Below the pieces are notes generated by a model. It was not told the origin of the DNA and did no database searches. It was given only the letters and a program-made list of their open reading frames with translations. From Sinorhizobium numidicum (GTDB lineage: Bacteria; Pseudomonadota; Alphaproteobacteria; Rhizobiales; Rhizobiaceae), in the NCBI RefSeq assembly GCF_029892045.1, contig NZ_CP120367.1, positions 682,001-746,000 of the forward strand: 64,000 nucleotides of DNA, in the 5' to 3' direction. Below, piece after piece: positions 53,169 through 61,854 of the stretch. Both the position numbers and the translations under genes were made by a program. Each line of letters begins with the position of its first letter. Position 1 is the first letter of the stretch.

Positions 53169-55052
53169 CTAGGCCCTCAAAGCCCGGTTGAAGACGCGTG
53201 ACAACCGTTCCGCAAAGGCGCGTGGATCTTCGGGCTTGTCGCCGTCGAGAACGCGTGCCTGGTCGAGCAGCAGCTTTACCGCGTCTTCGCGGAACGCCTT
53301 GTCCTCTGTCGGGCAGCTGGCGATGGCGGTGATCAATGCGTGGCCGGGGTTGATCTCCAGGATCGGCTTTGCCGCGTCTTCGAGGCGCCCGGCTCCCTGC
53401 AGCATTTTCTCAAGCTGGCGGTCCGGCCCATGCTCCGGTGCAACGAGGCAGACCGCGCTTTCCGTCAGGCGCTCCGAGGTGCGGACGTCCGATACCGCTT
53501 CGCCGAGCGTCGCCTTGGCGAAGGTCACGAACTCGGCCACCGAAGGGCTCGCCTCGGCGCCTGCGGCCGCGTCCTGCTTGGCAATGCCGGCAAGGTCGGC
53601 TGCGCCCTGCGTGATCGACTTGAACGGCTTGCCTTCGAACTCCGGCGCCGAAGTCACCCAGAAGCTGTCGACCGGATCCGTCAGGAGCAGCACCTCGATG
53701 CCACGGGCGCGGAAACCCTCGAGCTGAGGCGATGCCTCCAACTGGGCGAGGTTGTCGCCCGTGAGGTAGTAGATTGCCGTCTGGCCTTCCTTCATGTCTT
53801 TCATGTAATCGCTCAAGGCGCGCTTCTTCTCATCCGAAGCAGTGGTGCGAAAGCGTGAAAGCGCAAGGAGCTGGGTTCGCCGTTCGAAATCCTCGTAGAT
53901 GCCTTCCTTGAGCACGCTGCCGAAGTTTTCCCAGACCTTGATGAAGGCTTCCGGGTCGCCTTCGGCCAACTTCTCGATGCTTGTCAGAATGCGGTTCGTC
54001 AGCCCCTTGCGGATGTTCGCCAGCAGCGGGCTTTCCTGGATCATCTCGCGCGAGACGTTGAGCGGCAGATCCGCGGTATCGACAAGGCCGCGCACGAAGC
54101 GCAGGTAGCGCGGCAACAGCTCCGCCTCGTCGGTGATGAAGACGCGCTTCACGTAGAGCTTCATCCGTCCCTTGCGGTCGGGATCGAAAAGATCGAAAGG
54201 CTTGGAGCCCGGCACGAAGGCGAGTGCCGTATATTCGTGGCGCCCTTCGGCCCGGAAGTGAACGGTCAGCGCCGGCTCGTCATATTGACCGGCGACGCCG
54301 CGGTAGAAGTCCGCATAGTCTTCCTTGCTGATCTCGCTTTTCTGCTTAGTCCAGAGCGCCGTGCCATCGGCGATCTGGCTCGCCTCGGCGCCTGGCTTCT
54401 CGATGATAGAGATCGGCACGGGCACGTGACCGGACTGTTCCTTGACGATCCGCTCGATCGTCCAGCGCGACGTGTAGATGTTGGCGTCGTCCTTCAGATG
54501 AAGGGTGATGCGCGTGCCGCGTGGTGGCGCATCGGCAGGTTCGACGGCGGAAACCGTGTAGCTGCCCTTGCCGTCCGATGCCCAGTGCCAGGCCTTGTCG
54601 GAGCCGGCGCGACGAGAAACGACGTCGACGTTGTCGGCAACCATGAAAACCGAATAGAAGCCGACTCCGAACTGGCCGATAAGCTGTGCGCCTTCCTTGC
54701 CCTGCGCCGCCTCAATTCGCTCCATGAAGGCCCGCGTGCCGGAGCGTGCGATAGTGCCAAGAGACTCGACCAGCTCGTCTCGGCTCATGCCGATACCGTT
54801 GTCCTCGACGATGAGGCGCCGCTTCTCCTCGTCCAGCGTTAGGACGATGCGTGGCGCGGCATCGCTGCCGAGCAGTTCGGGCGCAACGATCGCCTCGTAG
54901 CGCAGTTTTTCGCAGGCGTCGGCCGCATTCGAAATCAGTTCGCGGAGAAAGACGTTCTTGTCGGAGTAGACCGAATGCACCATCAGGTGCAGCAGTTTTG
55001 CCACGTCCGCTTCGAAGACATGTTTCTCTACGGGCATTTCGACTTCACTCAT
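53169..55052 (-). CDS. htpG: Molecular chaperone HtpG (Hsp90)
   Basis: 627-residue bacterial Hsp90. N-terminal GHKL ATPase motifs: ELISNAADACEKLRY, VEDNGIGMSRDEL, and QLIGQFGVGFYSVFMV; middle-domain SREMIQESPLLANI with the ATP gamma-phosphate-contacting Arg; C-terminal dimer domain to the end. Length matches the family (about 625). ATG 55052 follows AGGAGG; the GTG further upstream overlaps that site. No heat-shock partner gene is adjacent. Confidence 0.96.
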   Translation of the reverse strand: MSEVEMPVEKHVFEADVAKLLHLMVHSVYSDKNVFLRELISNAADACEKLRYEAIVAPELLGSDAAPRIVLTLDEEKRRLIVEDNGIGMSRDELVESLGTIARSGTRAFMERIEAAQGKEGAQLIGQFGVGFYSVFMVADNVDVVSRRAGSDKAWHWASDGKGSYTVSAVEPADAPPRGTRITLHLKDDANIYTSRWTIERIVKEQSGHVPVPISIIEKPGAEASQIADGTALWTKQKSEISKEDYADFYRGVAGQYDEPALTVHFRAEGRHEYTALAFVPGSKPFDLFDPDRKGRMKLYVKRVFITDEAELLPRYLRFVRGLVDTADLPLNVSREMIQESPLLANIRKGLTNRILTSIEKLAEGDPEAFIKVWENFGSVLKEGIYEDFERRTQLLALSRFRTTASDEKKRALSDYMKDMKEGQTAIYYLTGDNLAQLEASPQLEGFRARGIEVLLLTDPVDSFWVTSAPEFEGKPFKSITQGAADLAGIAKQDAAAGAEASPSVAEFVTFAKATLGEAVSDVRTSERLTESAVCLVAPEHGPDRQLEKMLQGAGRLEDAAKPILEINPGHALITAIASCPTEDKAFREDAVKLLLDQARVLDGDKPEDPRAFAERLSRVFNRALRA

Positions 55053-55078
55053 CGCGGTGCAAACCTCCTGGATCACAT

Positions 55079-55105
55079 GAACTTGGACCGCGCCGATCCA
55101 AGTTC
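55079..55105 (-). promoter_or_regulatory. Perfect hairpin in the htpG leader
   Basis: GAACTTGGA (55079-55087) and TCCAAGTTC (55097-55105) pair perfectly around nine bases. On the reverse strand the hairpin ends about ten bases before the AGGAGG ribosome site of htpG. It does not cover that site, so a simple RNA thermometer is unlikely; it may protect the message or be an operator. Confidence 0.4.
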
Positions 55106-55300
55106 AACATCATAAACTCTACCAAGCTGACAGACTGGAGCGTGACCGCCGGAAGGCCACATCCTGCTCCGGTTTTCGCCCCAATTGGCAAGCCGCGCGC
55201 CGAATTTCAAGTGCCCGTCAGCAGTCTGGCATCAGGGCTGAAAAACGCCGGTGCCCATATGACGATCCTCACGGAATGGCGGCAGGGTGGATGAGCGCGA

Positions 55301-56776
55301 TCAGATGTTGCCCATGCAGAGATATTTCATCTCCAGATAGTCCTCGAGACCATGGCGGGAGCCTTCGCGGCCGATGCCGGACTGTTTGATGCCGCCGAAG
55401 GGAGCGGCCTCGGACGACATGCGGCCGGTATTGATGCCGACCATGCCGTATTCCAGCGCCTCGGCCACATGCCAAACACGCTTCAAGTTCTCGGCGTAGA
55501 AATAGGCGGCAAGACCGTAGATCGTATCGTTCGCCTCGGCCACCACCTGCTCTGTGCTTTCGAAGCGGATGATCGGTGCGATCGGCCCGAAGGTCTCTTC
55601 CTGAGCGACCCGCATGTCGTGCGAAATGCCAGTCAGGACGGTCGGTTCGAAAAAGGTGCCGTTCGTCCCGATCCGCTTGCCGCCGCGGCGAAGTTCCGCG
55701 CCTTTTGAGAGCGCGTCGGCCACATGCGCCTCGATCTTGTCGATCGCGTGCACATCAATTATCGGGCCAATCGTGACTCCGGGGGAAAAGCCGTCGCCGA
55801 CCGTGAGTTCACCCACCCGCGCGACGAATTTCTCGGCGAAGGCGTCGTGCACCGCAGATTGAACATAGATGCGGTTCGCTGAAACGCAGGTCTGGCCGGC
55901 ATTGCGAAACTTGGCCTGAACTGCGCCCTCGACTGCTTCATCAATATCGGCATCGTCAAAGACGATGAAGGGCGCGTTGCCGCCAAGTTCGAGGCTGACC
56001 TTCTTGATCTGATCGGAACATTGCCGCATGAGCAGCCGTCCGACCTCGGTCGAGCCGGTGAAACTGATCTTGCGGACCTTGGGATTGCTGCAGAGTTCGC
56101 GGCCGATCGGGGCGCCTTCGGCCGCATAGAGGAGATTGAGAACACCTCTTGGAAAGCCTGCCTTTTCAGCGAGCACGAACATCGCGCCGGCCACGAGCGG
56201 CGTCTGCTCCGCCGGCTTGAGGACGACCGCGCAGCCGGCGGCAAGCGCCGGTGAAATCTTGCGAGCAACCATCGATGCCGGGAAGTTCCAGGGCGTGATG
56301 GTGCCGACGACGCCGACGGGTTGCTTGATGACGAGCATGCGGCGGTCATTGGCGGGCGCCGGGAAAGTCTCGCCGTAGACGCGCTTGGCTTCCTCCGCGT
56401 ACCACTCAATATAGGACGCAGCGTGAAGCACTTCGCCCTTGGCCTCACCCAAAGGCTTACCCATTTCGGCCGTCAGAATCGCGGCGAGATCATCGACTTG
56501 CTCTACGATCAGGTCGTGCCAGCGGCGAAGGATCGCGCTACGGTTCTTCGCCGGCTTTGCCGCCCAGAGGCTCTGAGCCGCGGCGGCAGCCTCGATCGCA
56601 GCGTGTGCGTCATCGATCCCCATGTCGGGAAGCGTCGCAAGCAATTCGCCGGTCGAAGGATTGACGACGTCGAAGGTCGCGCCGGTCCACCTCTCAGAGG
56701 GATGCGTCACATGATCGAGCGCTGCGAACAGGTTCGCTGCGCGAAGGTGTTTGGTGAGTGCGGATGTCAAGGCCAT
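55301..56776 (-). CDS. gabD: NAD(P)-dependent succinate-semialdehyde dehydrogenase
   Basis: 491-residue aldehyde dehydrogenase of the GabD branch: TPWNFPASMVARKISPALAAGC, SFTGSTEVGR, ELGGNAPFIVFDDAD with the catalytic Glu, and C297 in NAGQTCVSANRIYV; the C-terminus ENLKRVWHVAEALEYGMVGIN and GRMSSEAAPFGGIKQSG fits SSADH. It oxidises succinate semialdehyde to succinate. ATG 56776 has GGAGG upstream. Located 124 bases after gabT in the same direction. Confidence 0.93.
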   Translation of the reverse strand: MALTSALTKHLRAANLFAALDHVTHPSERWTGATFDVVNPSTGELLATLPDMGIDDAHAAIEAAAAAQSLWAAKPAKNRSAILRRWHDLIVEQVDDLAAILTAEMGKPLGEAKGEVLHAASYIEWYAEEAKRVYGETFPAPANDRRMLVIKQPVGVVGTITPWNFPASMVARKISPALAAGCAVVLKPAEQTPLVAGAMFVLAEKAGFPRGVLNLLYAAEGAPIGRELCSNPKVRKISFTGSTEVGRLLMRQCSDQIKKVSLELGGNAPFIVFDDADIDEAVEGAVQAKFRNAGQTCVSANRIYVQSAVHDAFAEKFVARVGELTVGDGFSPGVTIGPIIDVHAIDKIEAHVADALSKGAELRRGGKRIGTNGTFFEPTVLTGISHDMRVAQEETFGPIAPIIRFESTEQVVAEANDTIYGLAAYFYAENLKRVWHVAEALEYGMVGINTGRMSSEAAPFGGIKQSGIGREGSRHGLEDYLEMKYLCMGNI

Positions 56777-56900
56777 GGCGTCCTCCGGCGAGGCCGGCGG
56801 CGCAAGCCTCGCTTTGTTTTTTCTTGCGGGCGCGTCGGTTCGGCGCCCCGAGCCGAAACAGCTGACCGGATGACCGCGATAGCGGTCGTCCGGCTCAACG

Positions 56901-58169
56901 TCAACCGCGCGCTTCGAGGATCGAGGCTTCCAAAATATCGAGCGCCTCCGCGAAGACATCGTCCTGGACCGTGATGGGTGCCAGGAAGCGGATCACGTTG
57001 CCGTGTACGCCGCAAGTCAAGAGGATGAGCCCCTTTTCGAGAGCAATGAGGCGGACCTTGTTGGCGAAATCGGCGCTCGGAAGATTGGTCGTCACGTCAT
57101 TGAATTCGACCGCATTCATGAAGCCGGGTCCACGGATGTCGATAATCTCAGGGGCCTTTTCGCGAATAGCGGCGAGGCGCTGCTTCAGGCGATTTCCGAG
57201 CTGGTCCGCTCGTTCGCAGAGCTTCTCCTCGGCGATCACGTCGAGAACGGCATGAGCGGCTGCAATGCCGAGCGGGTTGCCGCCATAGGTGCCGCCAAGG
57301 CCGCCCGGCGCGGGCGCGTCCATGATCTCGGCGCGGCCGGTGACTGCGGCGAGCGGGAAGCCGCCGGCGAGGCTCTTCGCCATGGTCATCAGGTCCGGGG
57401 CCACGTCGTGATGCTCCATTGCGAACAATTTTCCGGTGCGGGCGAAGCCGGTCTGGACCTCGTCTGCAATCAGCAGAAAGCTGTGCTGGTCGCAGATTTC
57501 CCGAAGCGCCTTCATGAAGGCCGTTGGTGCAGGATAGAAGCCACCTTCGCCCTGGACCGGCTCGATAATGATCGCCGCGACACGGCCCGGATCGACGTCG
57601 GCTGCGAAAAGCTTCTTCAATGCCGCCAACGACTGTTCGACGCTGACGCCGTGAAGTTCGATCGGGAAGGGGGCGTGGAAGACATCGGCCGGCATTGCAC
57701 CGAAGCCGATCTTGTAGGGCACGACCTTGCCGGTCAGCGCCATGCCCATGAAGGTGCGGCCATGAAAGCCACCGCCGAAGGCGATGATCGCCTGGCGTCC
57801 AGTCGCTGCGCGGGCGATCTTGACGGCGTTCTCGACGGCCTCGGCGCCGGTCGTGACAAAGATCGTCTTCTTGGCGAATTTACCAGGGGCCAAGGTATTC
57901 AGCCGTTCCGCCAGATGCACGTAACTCTCATAGGGCACCACCTGGTGGCAGGTATGGGTGAAGCGGTCGAGCTGCGCCTTGACGGCGGCAACGACCTTCG
58001 GGTGGCGATGTCCGGTGTTGACGACGGCGATCCCTGAGGCGAAATCGATATAGCGGTTGCCCTCCTTGTCCCAGATCTCGGCGTTTTCCGCGCGGTCGGC
58101 ATAGATTTGCGTGGTCATTCCAACGCCGCGGGAAATGGCGGCATTCTTCCGATCGGTCAGGCTGGTCAT
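56901..58169 (-). CDS. gabT: 4-aminobutyrate aminotransferase
   Basis: 422-residue class III PLP aminotransferase: TTGAEAVENAVKIAR, FGGGFHGRTFMGMALTGK, IIEPVQGEGGFYPAP, ADEVQTGFARTGKLFAMEH, and the PLP lysine in TMAKSLAGGFPLAAVTGRA. The set matches GabT, moving the amino group of GABA to 2-oxoglutarate and giving succinate semialdehyde for gabD. ATG 58169 is the start. The divergent MerR/XRE/cupin regulator starts 229 bases away and likely controls it. Confidence 0.92.
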   Translation of the reverse strand: MTSLTDRKNAAISRGVGMTTQIYADRAENAEIWDKEGNRYIDFASGIAVVNTGHRHPKVVAAVKAQLDRFTHTCHQVVPYESYVHLAERLNTLAPGKFAKKTIFVTTGAEAVENAVKIARAATGRQAIIAFGGGFHGRTFMGMALTGKVVPYKIGFGAMPADVFHAPFPIELHGVSVEQSLAALKKLFAADVDPGRVAAIIIEPVQGEGGFYPAPTAFMKALREICDQHSFLLIADEVQTGFARTGKLFAMEHHDVAPDLMTMAKSLAGGFPLAAVTGRAEIMDAPAPGGLGGTYGGNPLGIAAAHAVLDVIAEEKLCERADQLGNRLKQRLAAIREKAPEIIDIRGPGFMNAVEFNDVTTNLPSADFANKVRLIALEKGLILLTCGVHGNVIRFLAPITVQDDVFAEALDILEASILEARG

Positions 58170-58194
58170 CGTCGTTGTCCCGTTTACGAGGGTA

Positions 58195-58219
58195 GCAATA
58201 TATTGCATTTTTTCTGCAA
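58195..58219. promoter_or_regulatory. Tandem dyads in the gabT/regulator control region
   Basis: GCAATATATTGC (58195-58206) is a perfect 12-bp palindrome, overlapping a second inverted repeat TTGCA-N7-TGCAA (58203-58219). They lie 26-50 bases upstream of the gabT start, a good place for an operator of the divergent regulator. Confidence 0.5.
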
Positions 58220-58397
58220 TTTTTCTCCGGAAGTGGTACACCTTTTAACATGGATTTCAAATCAAATTTGGTGATCGAGACAACACCGCGACTGATGAGC
58301 GGTTCTTGTAATCCCATGATGCAGGCGGATAGATTTCCGGCAACAGTAACGGCTTGGAATCGCTTGGTGCCCGATGCCAGAACGAGGAAATGGAGCG

Positions 58398-59219
58398 ATG
58401 AGCGGGTCCGGCAACGTGCGCTATAAAGTTGCCGAGGCGGCAAGGCTCGCTGGCGTATCGGCGTCGACCCTGCGGCTATGGGAAACGCAAGGGCTCGTGG
58501 TGCCGGAGCGTTCGGCCACGGGACACCGGCAATATACGGAAAAGGATCTCGCGCGGCTGAAGCGCATTTCCTGGTTTCGTGCCGAGCGCGGCCTGAACCC
58601 GGCCGCCATTCGCGAGGCGTTGGAGGCAGAGGGCGCCAATGACGAGACCGGTCCCGCGACCTCGGAAAGCAATGTCGATCTGCAGGTCGGGCGAAAATTG
58701 CGCAGCCTGAGGCATGCTACAGGCAAGACGCTGGAGCAGGTGGCAAGCGATGTCGGCATTGCCGCCTCCATGCTTTCGACTTTGGAGCGCACCTCTCAGG
58801 GGGTCTCGGTCGCAGTTCTCCACAATCTTGCCGAATATTTCGGAACGACGGTTTCGAGCCTTTCTGGCGAAGAAGAGCGCGACGTGCGGGCGCTCGTGCG
58901 AGCGGGGGAGTGGCGGAATTGGCCCCGCACGACGCCGGGCGTGACGGTCCAATTGCTCGCCGAAGGCAAGAATCAGATGGACTGCCATCGCTTCGTTCTG
59001 GCGCCCGGTGCATCGAGCGACGGGGCTTACCGGCACGACGGCGAGGAGTTCGTCTATGTCCTCGCCGGTCGCGTCGAGTTCATACTGGACTCCGATCAGT
59101 TCTACGATCTTCATCCAGGCGACTCGCTCTATTTCGAGAGCCGCCGCCGCCATGCCTGGTCAAATCGCCACGACGGTGAAACCGTTCTGCTGTGGATCAA
59201 CACGCCGCCGACCTTTTAG
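58398..59219 (+). CDS. Transcriptional regulator with MerR HTH, XRE HTH and cupin domains
   Basis: 273 residues. Residues 8-75 are a MerR helix-turn-helix (YKVAEAARLAGVSASTLRLW, then ERSATGHRQYTEKDLARL). Residues about 95-155 are a second, XRE/Cro-type helix-turn-helix (GRKLRSLRHATGKTLEQVASDVGIAASMLSTLE). Residues about 185-268 form a cupin (YRHDGEEFVYVLAGRVEFIL, PGDSLYFESRRRHAW). The XRE plus cupin part resembles regulators such as PuuR of polyamine/GABA pathways; the added MerR domain is less common. ATG 58398 follows TGGAGCG. It is divergent from gabT; the ligand may be GABA or a precursor, which is inference. Confidence 0.85.
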   Translation: MSGSGNVRYKVAEAARLAGVSASTLRLWETQGLVVPERSATGHRQYTEKDLARLKRISWFRAERGLNPAAIREALEAEGANDETGPATSESNVDLQVGRKLRSLRHATGKTLEQVASDVGIAASMLSTLERTSQGVSVAVLHNLAEYFGTTVSSLSGEEERDVRALVRAGEWRNWPRTTPGVTVQLLAEGKNQMDCHRFVLAPGASSDGAYRHDGEEFVYVLAGRVEFILDSDQFYDLHPGDSLYFESRRRHAWSNRHDGETVLLWINTPPTF

Positions 59220-59609
59220 TTGCTCGGCCCGCCACTTACGCGGACACCTAAAGTGTTTCCGTTGGTTTGCGGCGTTCCGGATGTATTGCCAAGATTTATG
59301 CAACTAACGACGCGCCACCGCGGCTCAATTCGAGGCTAACTCGGATCTTCGTTCGGTATTGCTGGCGGGACACATTATTGATTGCTTAAAAACACCGTGC
59401 GCTTTCCTTGAGCCAGCATTGTCAAAGTTTGGCCCTATTCGCTCCTACAGTCGCCTATGCCGCCTTTAACCATTCTTTCACCTGCCTAAATTCACGGCTC
59501 TTGCCAAAGAGCGATCAGCGAAATCGGCGGCAAAAATCATACCTGCTTAGGGAGCTGACGCCACCAGGAGAGTATCCCGCAAAAGGTTTGAACTCGGAGG
59601 GGGATGTTC
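59220..59609. other. Intergenic region upstream of the polysaccharide cluster
   Basis: About 390 bases with no protein-like frame. It should hold the promoter of the acyltransferase operon; I see AT-rich ATTATTGATTGCTTAAAAAC (59372-59391) but no pair of hexamers I can defend. A strong ribosome site (GGAGGGGG, 59597-59603) closes it. Confidence 0.4.
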
Positions 59610-60734
59610 ATGCGGATTGTGCGCGACCGGCAGTTGGACGGCTTAAGAGCCGTAGCTGTCACGATGGTGCTTTATGCGCATTTTTTTGCGGCCGACGGCT
59701 CCTATTGGGGCCATATCGGCGTGCGCCTGTTCTTCGTGCTGAGCGGCTTCCTGATTACCCGATTGCTACTCGAAGCGCGGGACGACCTTCGGTTCGAGCC
59801 GGCGACGGCGCTGAAATCCTTCTACGCGCGCCGGGCGCTACGCATCTTTCCACCTTACTTTGCCGTCTTGAGCTTCGTATGGCTGACCAATCTGGAAAGC
59901 TCCAACGAAGTCCTGGCATGGCATGCGCTTTACCTTTCGAACTTCTGGTACGCGGTTCAGAACGAGTGGACGCCGTGGATACTCTGCCATACCTGGAGCT
60001 TGAGCATAGAAGAGCAATTCTATCTCATCTGGCCGCTGATCGTCCTGATCGCGCCGCGGCGCTCAATCATTGGCATTTGCGTCGGCGTCATCGCCTGCTC
60101 GTTGGCCTACCGATTCTATTGGCCACTCACCGGTGTGCCGTCACTTGCTCGCGATCTGCTTCCCCCGGCGTCAATGGACGCCCTCGCTGCCGGCGCTCTG
60201 CTGGCCGCCTACCGATTGGAGAGCGCGGCTTGGCCGCGGTGGACAAGGCTGAGTTGGATGCCGCTGCTGGGTGCCTCGTTTATCCTGTTGTGGATGAGGC
60301 CCGTATCATCGACGCCAGCGCTGGAGTGGCTGGCCTGGATTGCACTGGAGGCCCTTCCCCTCGTGCCGCTTGCTATGCTGGTCGGCTGTTGTTCAAAGGG
60401 AATGGACGGCTATGTCGGTCGGATGGCCGAGCTTCCGGCCTTCACGGCGCTCGGACGCATCAGCTACGGCGTCTATCTTTACCACGCAATTGTTCTCGCA
60501 TTGGTCGTCAAGGCTCAACCGTGGCTTCCCGTCAATGTCTCGGAGCAGGGTGCAGGGCGGGTGCTCGTCGCAGGCGCCGCGACGCTGCTGATCGCTTCGA
60601 TCTCCTGGCTCACCTTCGAAAAGCCGCTCAACGAGCTGAAACGCCACTTTCCCTACGTGCGTCCTGGAAGTCGCGGAAGCGCCGCCGTCCCAGTCGATTG
60701 CGGCAAAGTCCTGCCGACTTCGGATTATCAATAA
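59610..60734 (+). CDS. Acyltransferase family 3 membrane protein
   Basis: 374-residue acyltransferase-3 (OafA/NodX type) with about ten helices. It opens with RQLDGLRAVAVTMVLYAHFF (His in the family's conserved R-x10-H motif), then GHIGVRLFFVLSGFLITRLLL, FYARRALRIFPPYF and the TWSLSIEEQFYLIWPLIV block. These enzymes O-acylate sugars, commonly acetylating or succinylating exopolysaccharide or LPS, at the inner membrane. ATG 59610 is chosen because GGAGGGGG ends 6 bases before it; ATG 59604 is too close. First gene of a four-gene cluster. Confidence 0.88.
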   Translation: MRIVRDRQLDGLRAVAVTMVLYAHFFAADGSYWGHIGVRLFFVLSGFLITRLLLEARDDLRFEPATALKSFYARRALRIFPPYFAVLSFVWLTNLESSNEVLAWHALYLSNFWYAVQNEWTPWILCHTWSLSIEEQFYLIWPLIVLIAPRRSIIGICVGVIACSLAYRFYWPLTGVPSLARDLLPPASMDALAAGALLAAYRLESAAWPRWTRLSWMPLLGASFILLWMRPVSSTPALEWLAWIALEALPLVPLAMLVGCCSKGMDGYVGRMAELPAFTALGRISYGVYLYHAIVLALVVKAQPWLPVNVSEQGAGRVLVAGAATLLIASISWLTFEKPLNELKRHFPYVRPGSRGSAAVPVDCGKVLPTSDYQ

Positions 60735-60750
60735 ACACGCGAGCTGAACC

Positions 60751-61854
60751 ATGCCCCCGCCATTGGTCTCCGTCCTGCTGCCCGTCTACAACGCCGAACC
60801 GTACGTCGCGACGGCGCTCGAAAGCATCCTGCGCCAGACCTATGAACGTTTGGAAGTCATCGCCATCGACGATGGATCGACGGATCGTTCGTTGGAGATT
60901 CTCGAGCGCTATCGCAAGGTCGATCGCCGGATCTCCATCCTTTCACGGGAGAACCGCGGCCTCATTGCGACCCTGAACGAGGGGCTGGTTCTGGCCAGGG
61001 GTGATCTGGTCGCGCGGATGGACGCCGATGACGTGTCGTACGCGTCACGTTTTTCGCGGCAAGTGTCGTTGTTCGAGGAGCAGCCCGAGCTCGCCCTTTG
61101 CGGCACGGGCATCGACACATTGATAGGCGACCGCATCGTTCGCGGTGCACCCAATCCGATCTACCGGTCGGGTAGTCTGCGCATTCTGTCGATGTTCTTC
61201 ACGATCTTCATGCACTCGACCGTGGTCTACAACCGAAAAGTGATCCCGGAGGACATGCTCCATTACGATGCCGGCTATGTGCATGCGGAAGATTTCGACC
61301 TCTTCAGGCGGACCGCTGAGCGCTTCCCGGCAATGATGATCGACGACGCACTGGTCGCCTACCGGATTCATGGCGACAGCGTCACAAGCAAACACCAGCG
61401 ACAAATGCGTCGAACGCATCTGAAGATCGTCGCGGAAAACCTTGAGCGGGAAGGACTTTTCGACGACACCAGCGCTCTGCGTGAAATCGGCGTCACGATA
61501 ACAGAGGGCACGGTCCGAAACCTTGCTGACTTCATCCTGGCGCTCGACGACAAGATCTCGGCTCAGCCGATGGAGACGCTAGGAGCCTACCAGGATGGCG
61601 CCTTGTGTTTCTTCTATTTTCTCTTCCAGCTCATCCTCGACGAGGAACGGCCGGAATTGGCGCACGCATTCCTGACCCGGACAGGCAAGTGGGGCCTTAT
61701 CCGCCGCCGCGAGCGATACGGGCTGCTCGCCGGCGTCCATGCACCCTGGTGCAGTCGCCTTTCGCTCGCAGCCGCCAAGAGGGCGGATTCGCTCACGCGA
61801 TACCTGCGGTCCGTGCCGGCCGCGACCATCCTTCCTCAACATGGCCCGGCCTGA
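60751..61854 (+). CDS. Family 2 glycosyltransferase
   Basis: 367-residue GT-A glycosyltransferase: PLVSVLLPVYNAEPYVATAL (residues 4-23), IAIDDGSTDRSLEIL, and the nucleotide-sugar metal site MDADDVSY (D-x-D near residue 91). HAEDFDLFRR is the acceptor-side ED motif. No membrane helices, so cytoplasmic. It transfers a sugar to a lipid-linked or polymer acceptor. It starts 16 bases after the acyltransferase gene. Sugar specificity cannot be read. Confidence 0.88.
   Translation: MPPPLVSVLLPVYNAEPYVATALESILRQTYERLEVIAIDDGSTDRSLEILERYRKVDRRISILSRENRGLIATLNEGLVLARGDLVARMDADDVSYASRFSRQVSLFEEQPELALCGTGIDTLIGDRIVRGAPNPIYRSGSLRILSMFFTIFMHSTVVYNRKVIPEDMLHYDAGYVHAEDFDLFRRTAERFPAMMIDDALVAYRIHGDSVTSKHQRQMRRTHLKIVAENLEREGLFDDTSALREIGVTITEGTVRNLADFILALDDKISAQPMETLGAYQDGALCFFYFLFQLILDEERPELAHAFLTRTGKWGLIRRRERYGLLAGVHAPWCSRLSLAAAKRADSLTRYLRSVPAATILPQHGPA

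Noticed and set aside
55079..55105. ROSE-type RNA thermometer for htpG
   Set aside because: The hairpin does not pair with the AGGAGG ribosome site and lacks the expected anti-Shine-Dalgarno strand.
57003..58037. 344-codon plus frame opposite gabT
   Set aside because: Shadow of gabT, which has all PLP-enzyme motifs.
59408..60976. 522-codon plus frame overlapping the acyltransferase gene
   Set aside because: It is in another frame of the same strand; the acyltransferase frame has the ribosome site and conserved motifs.
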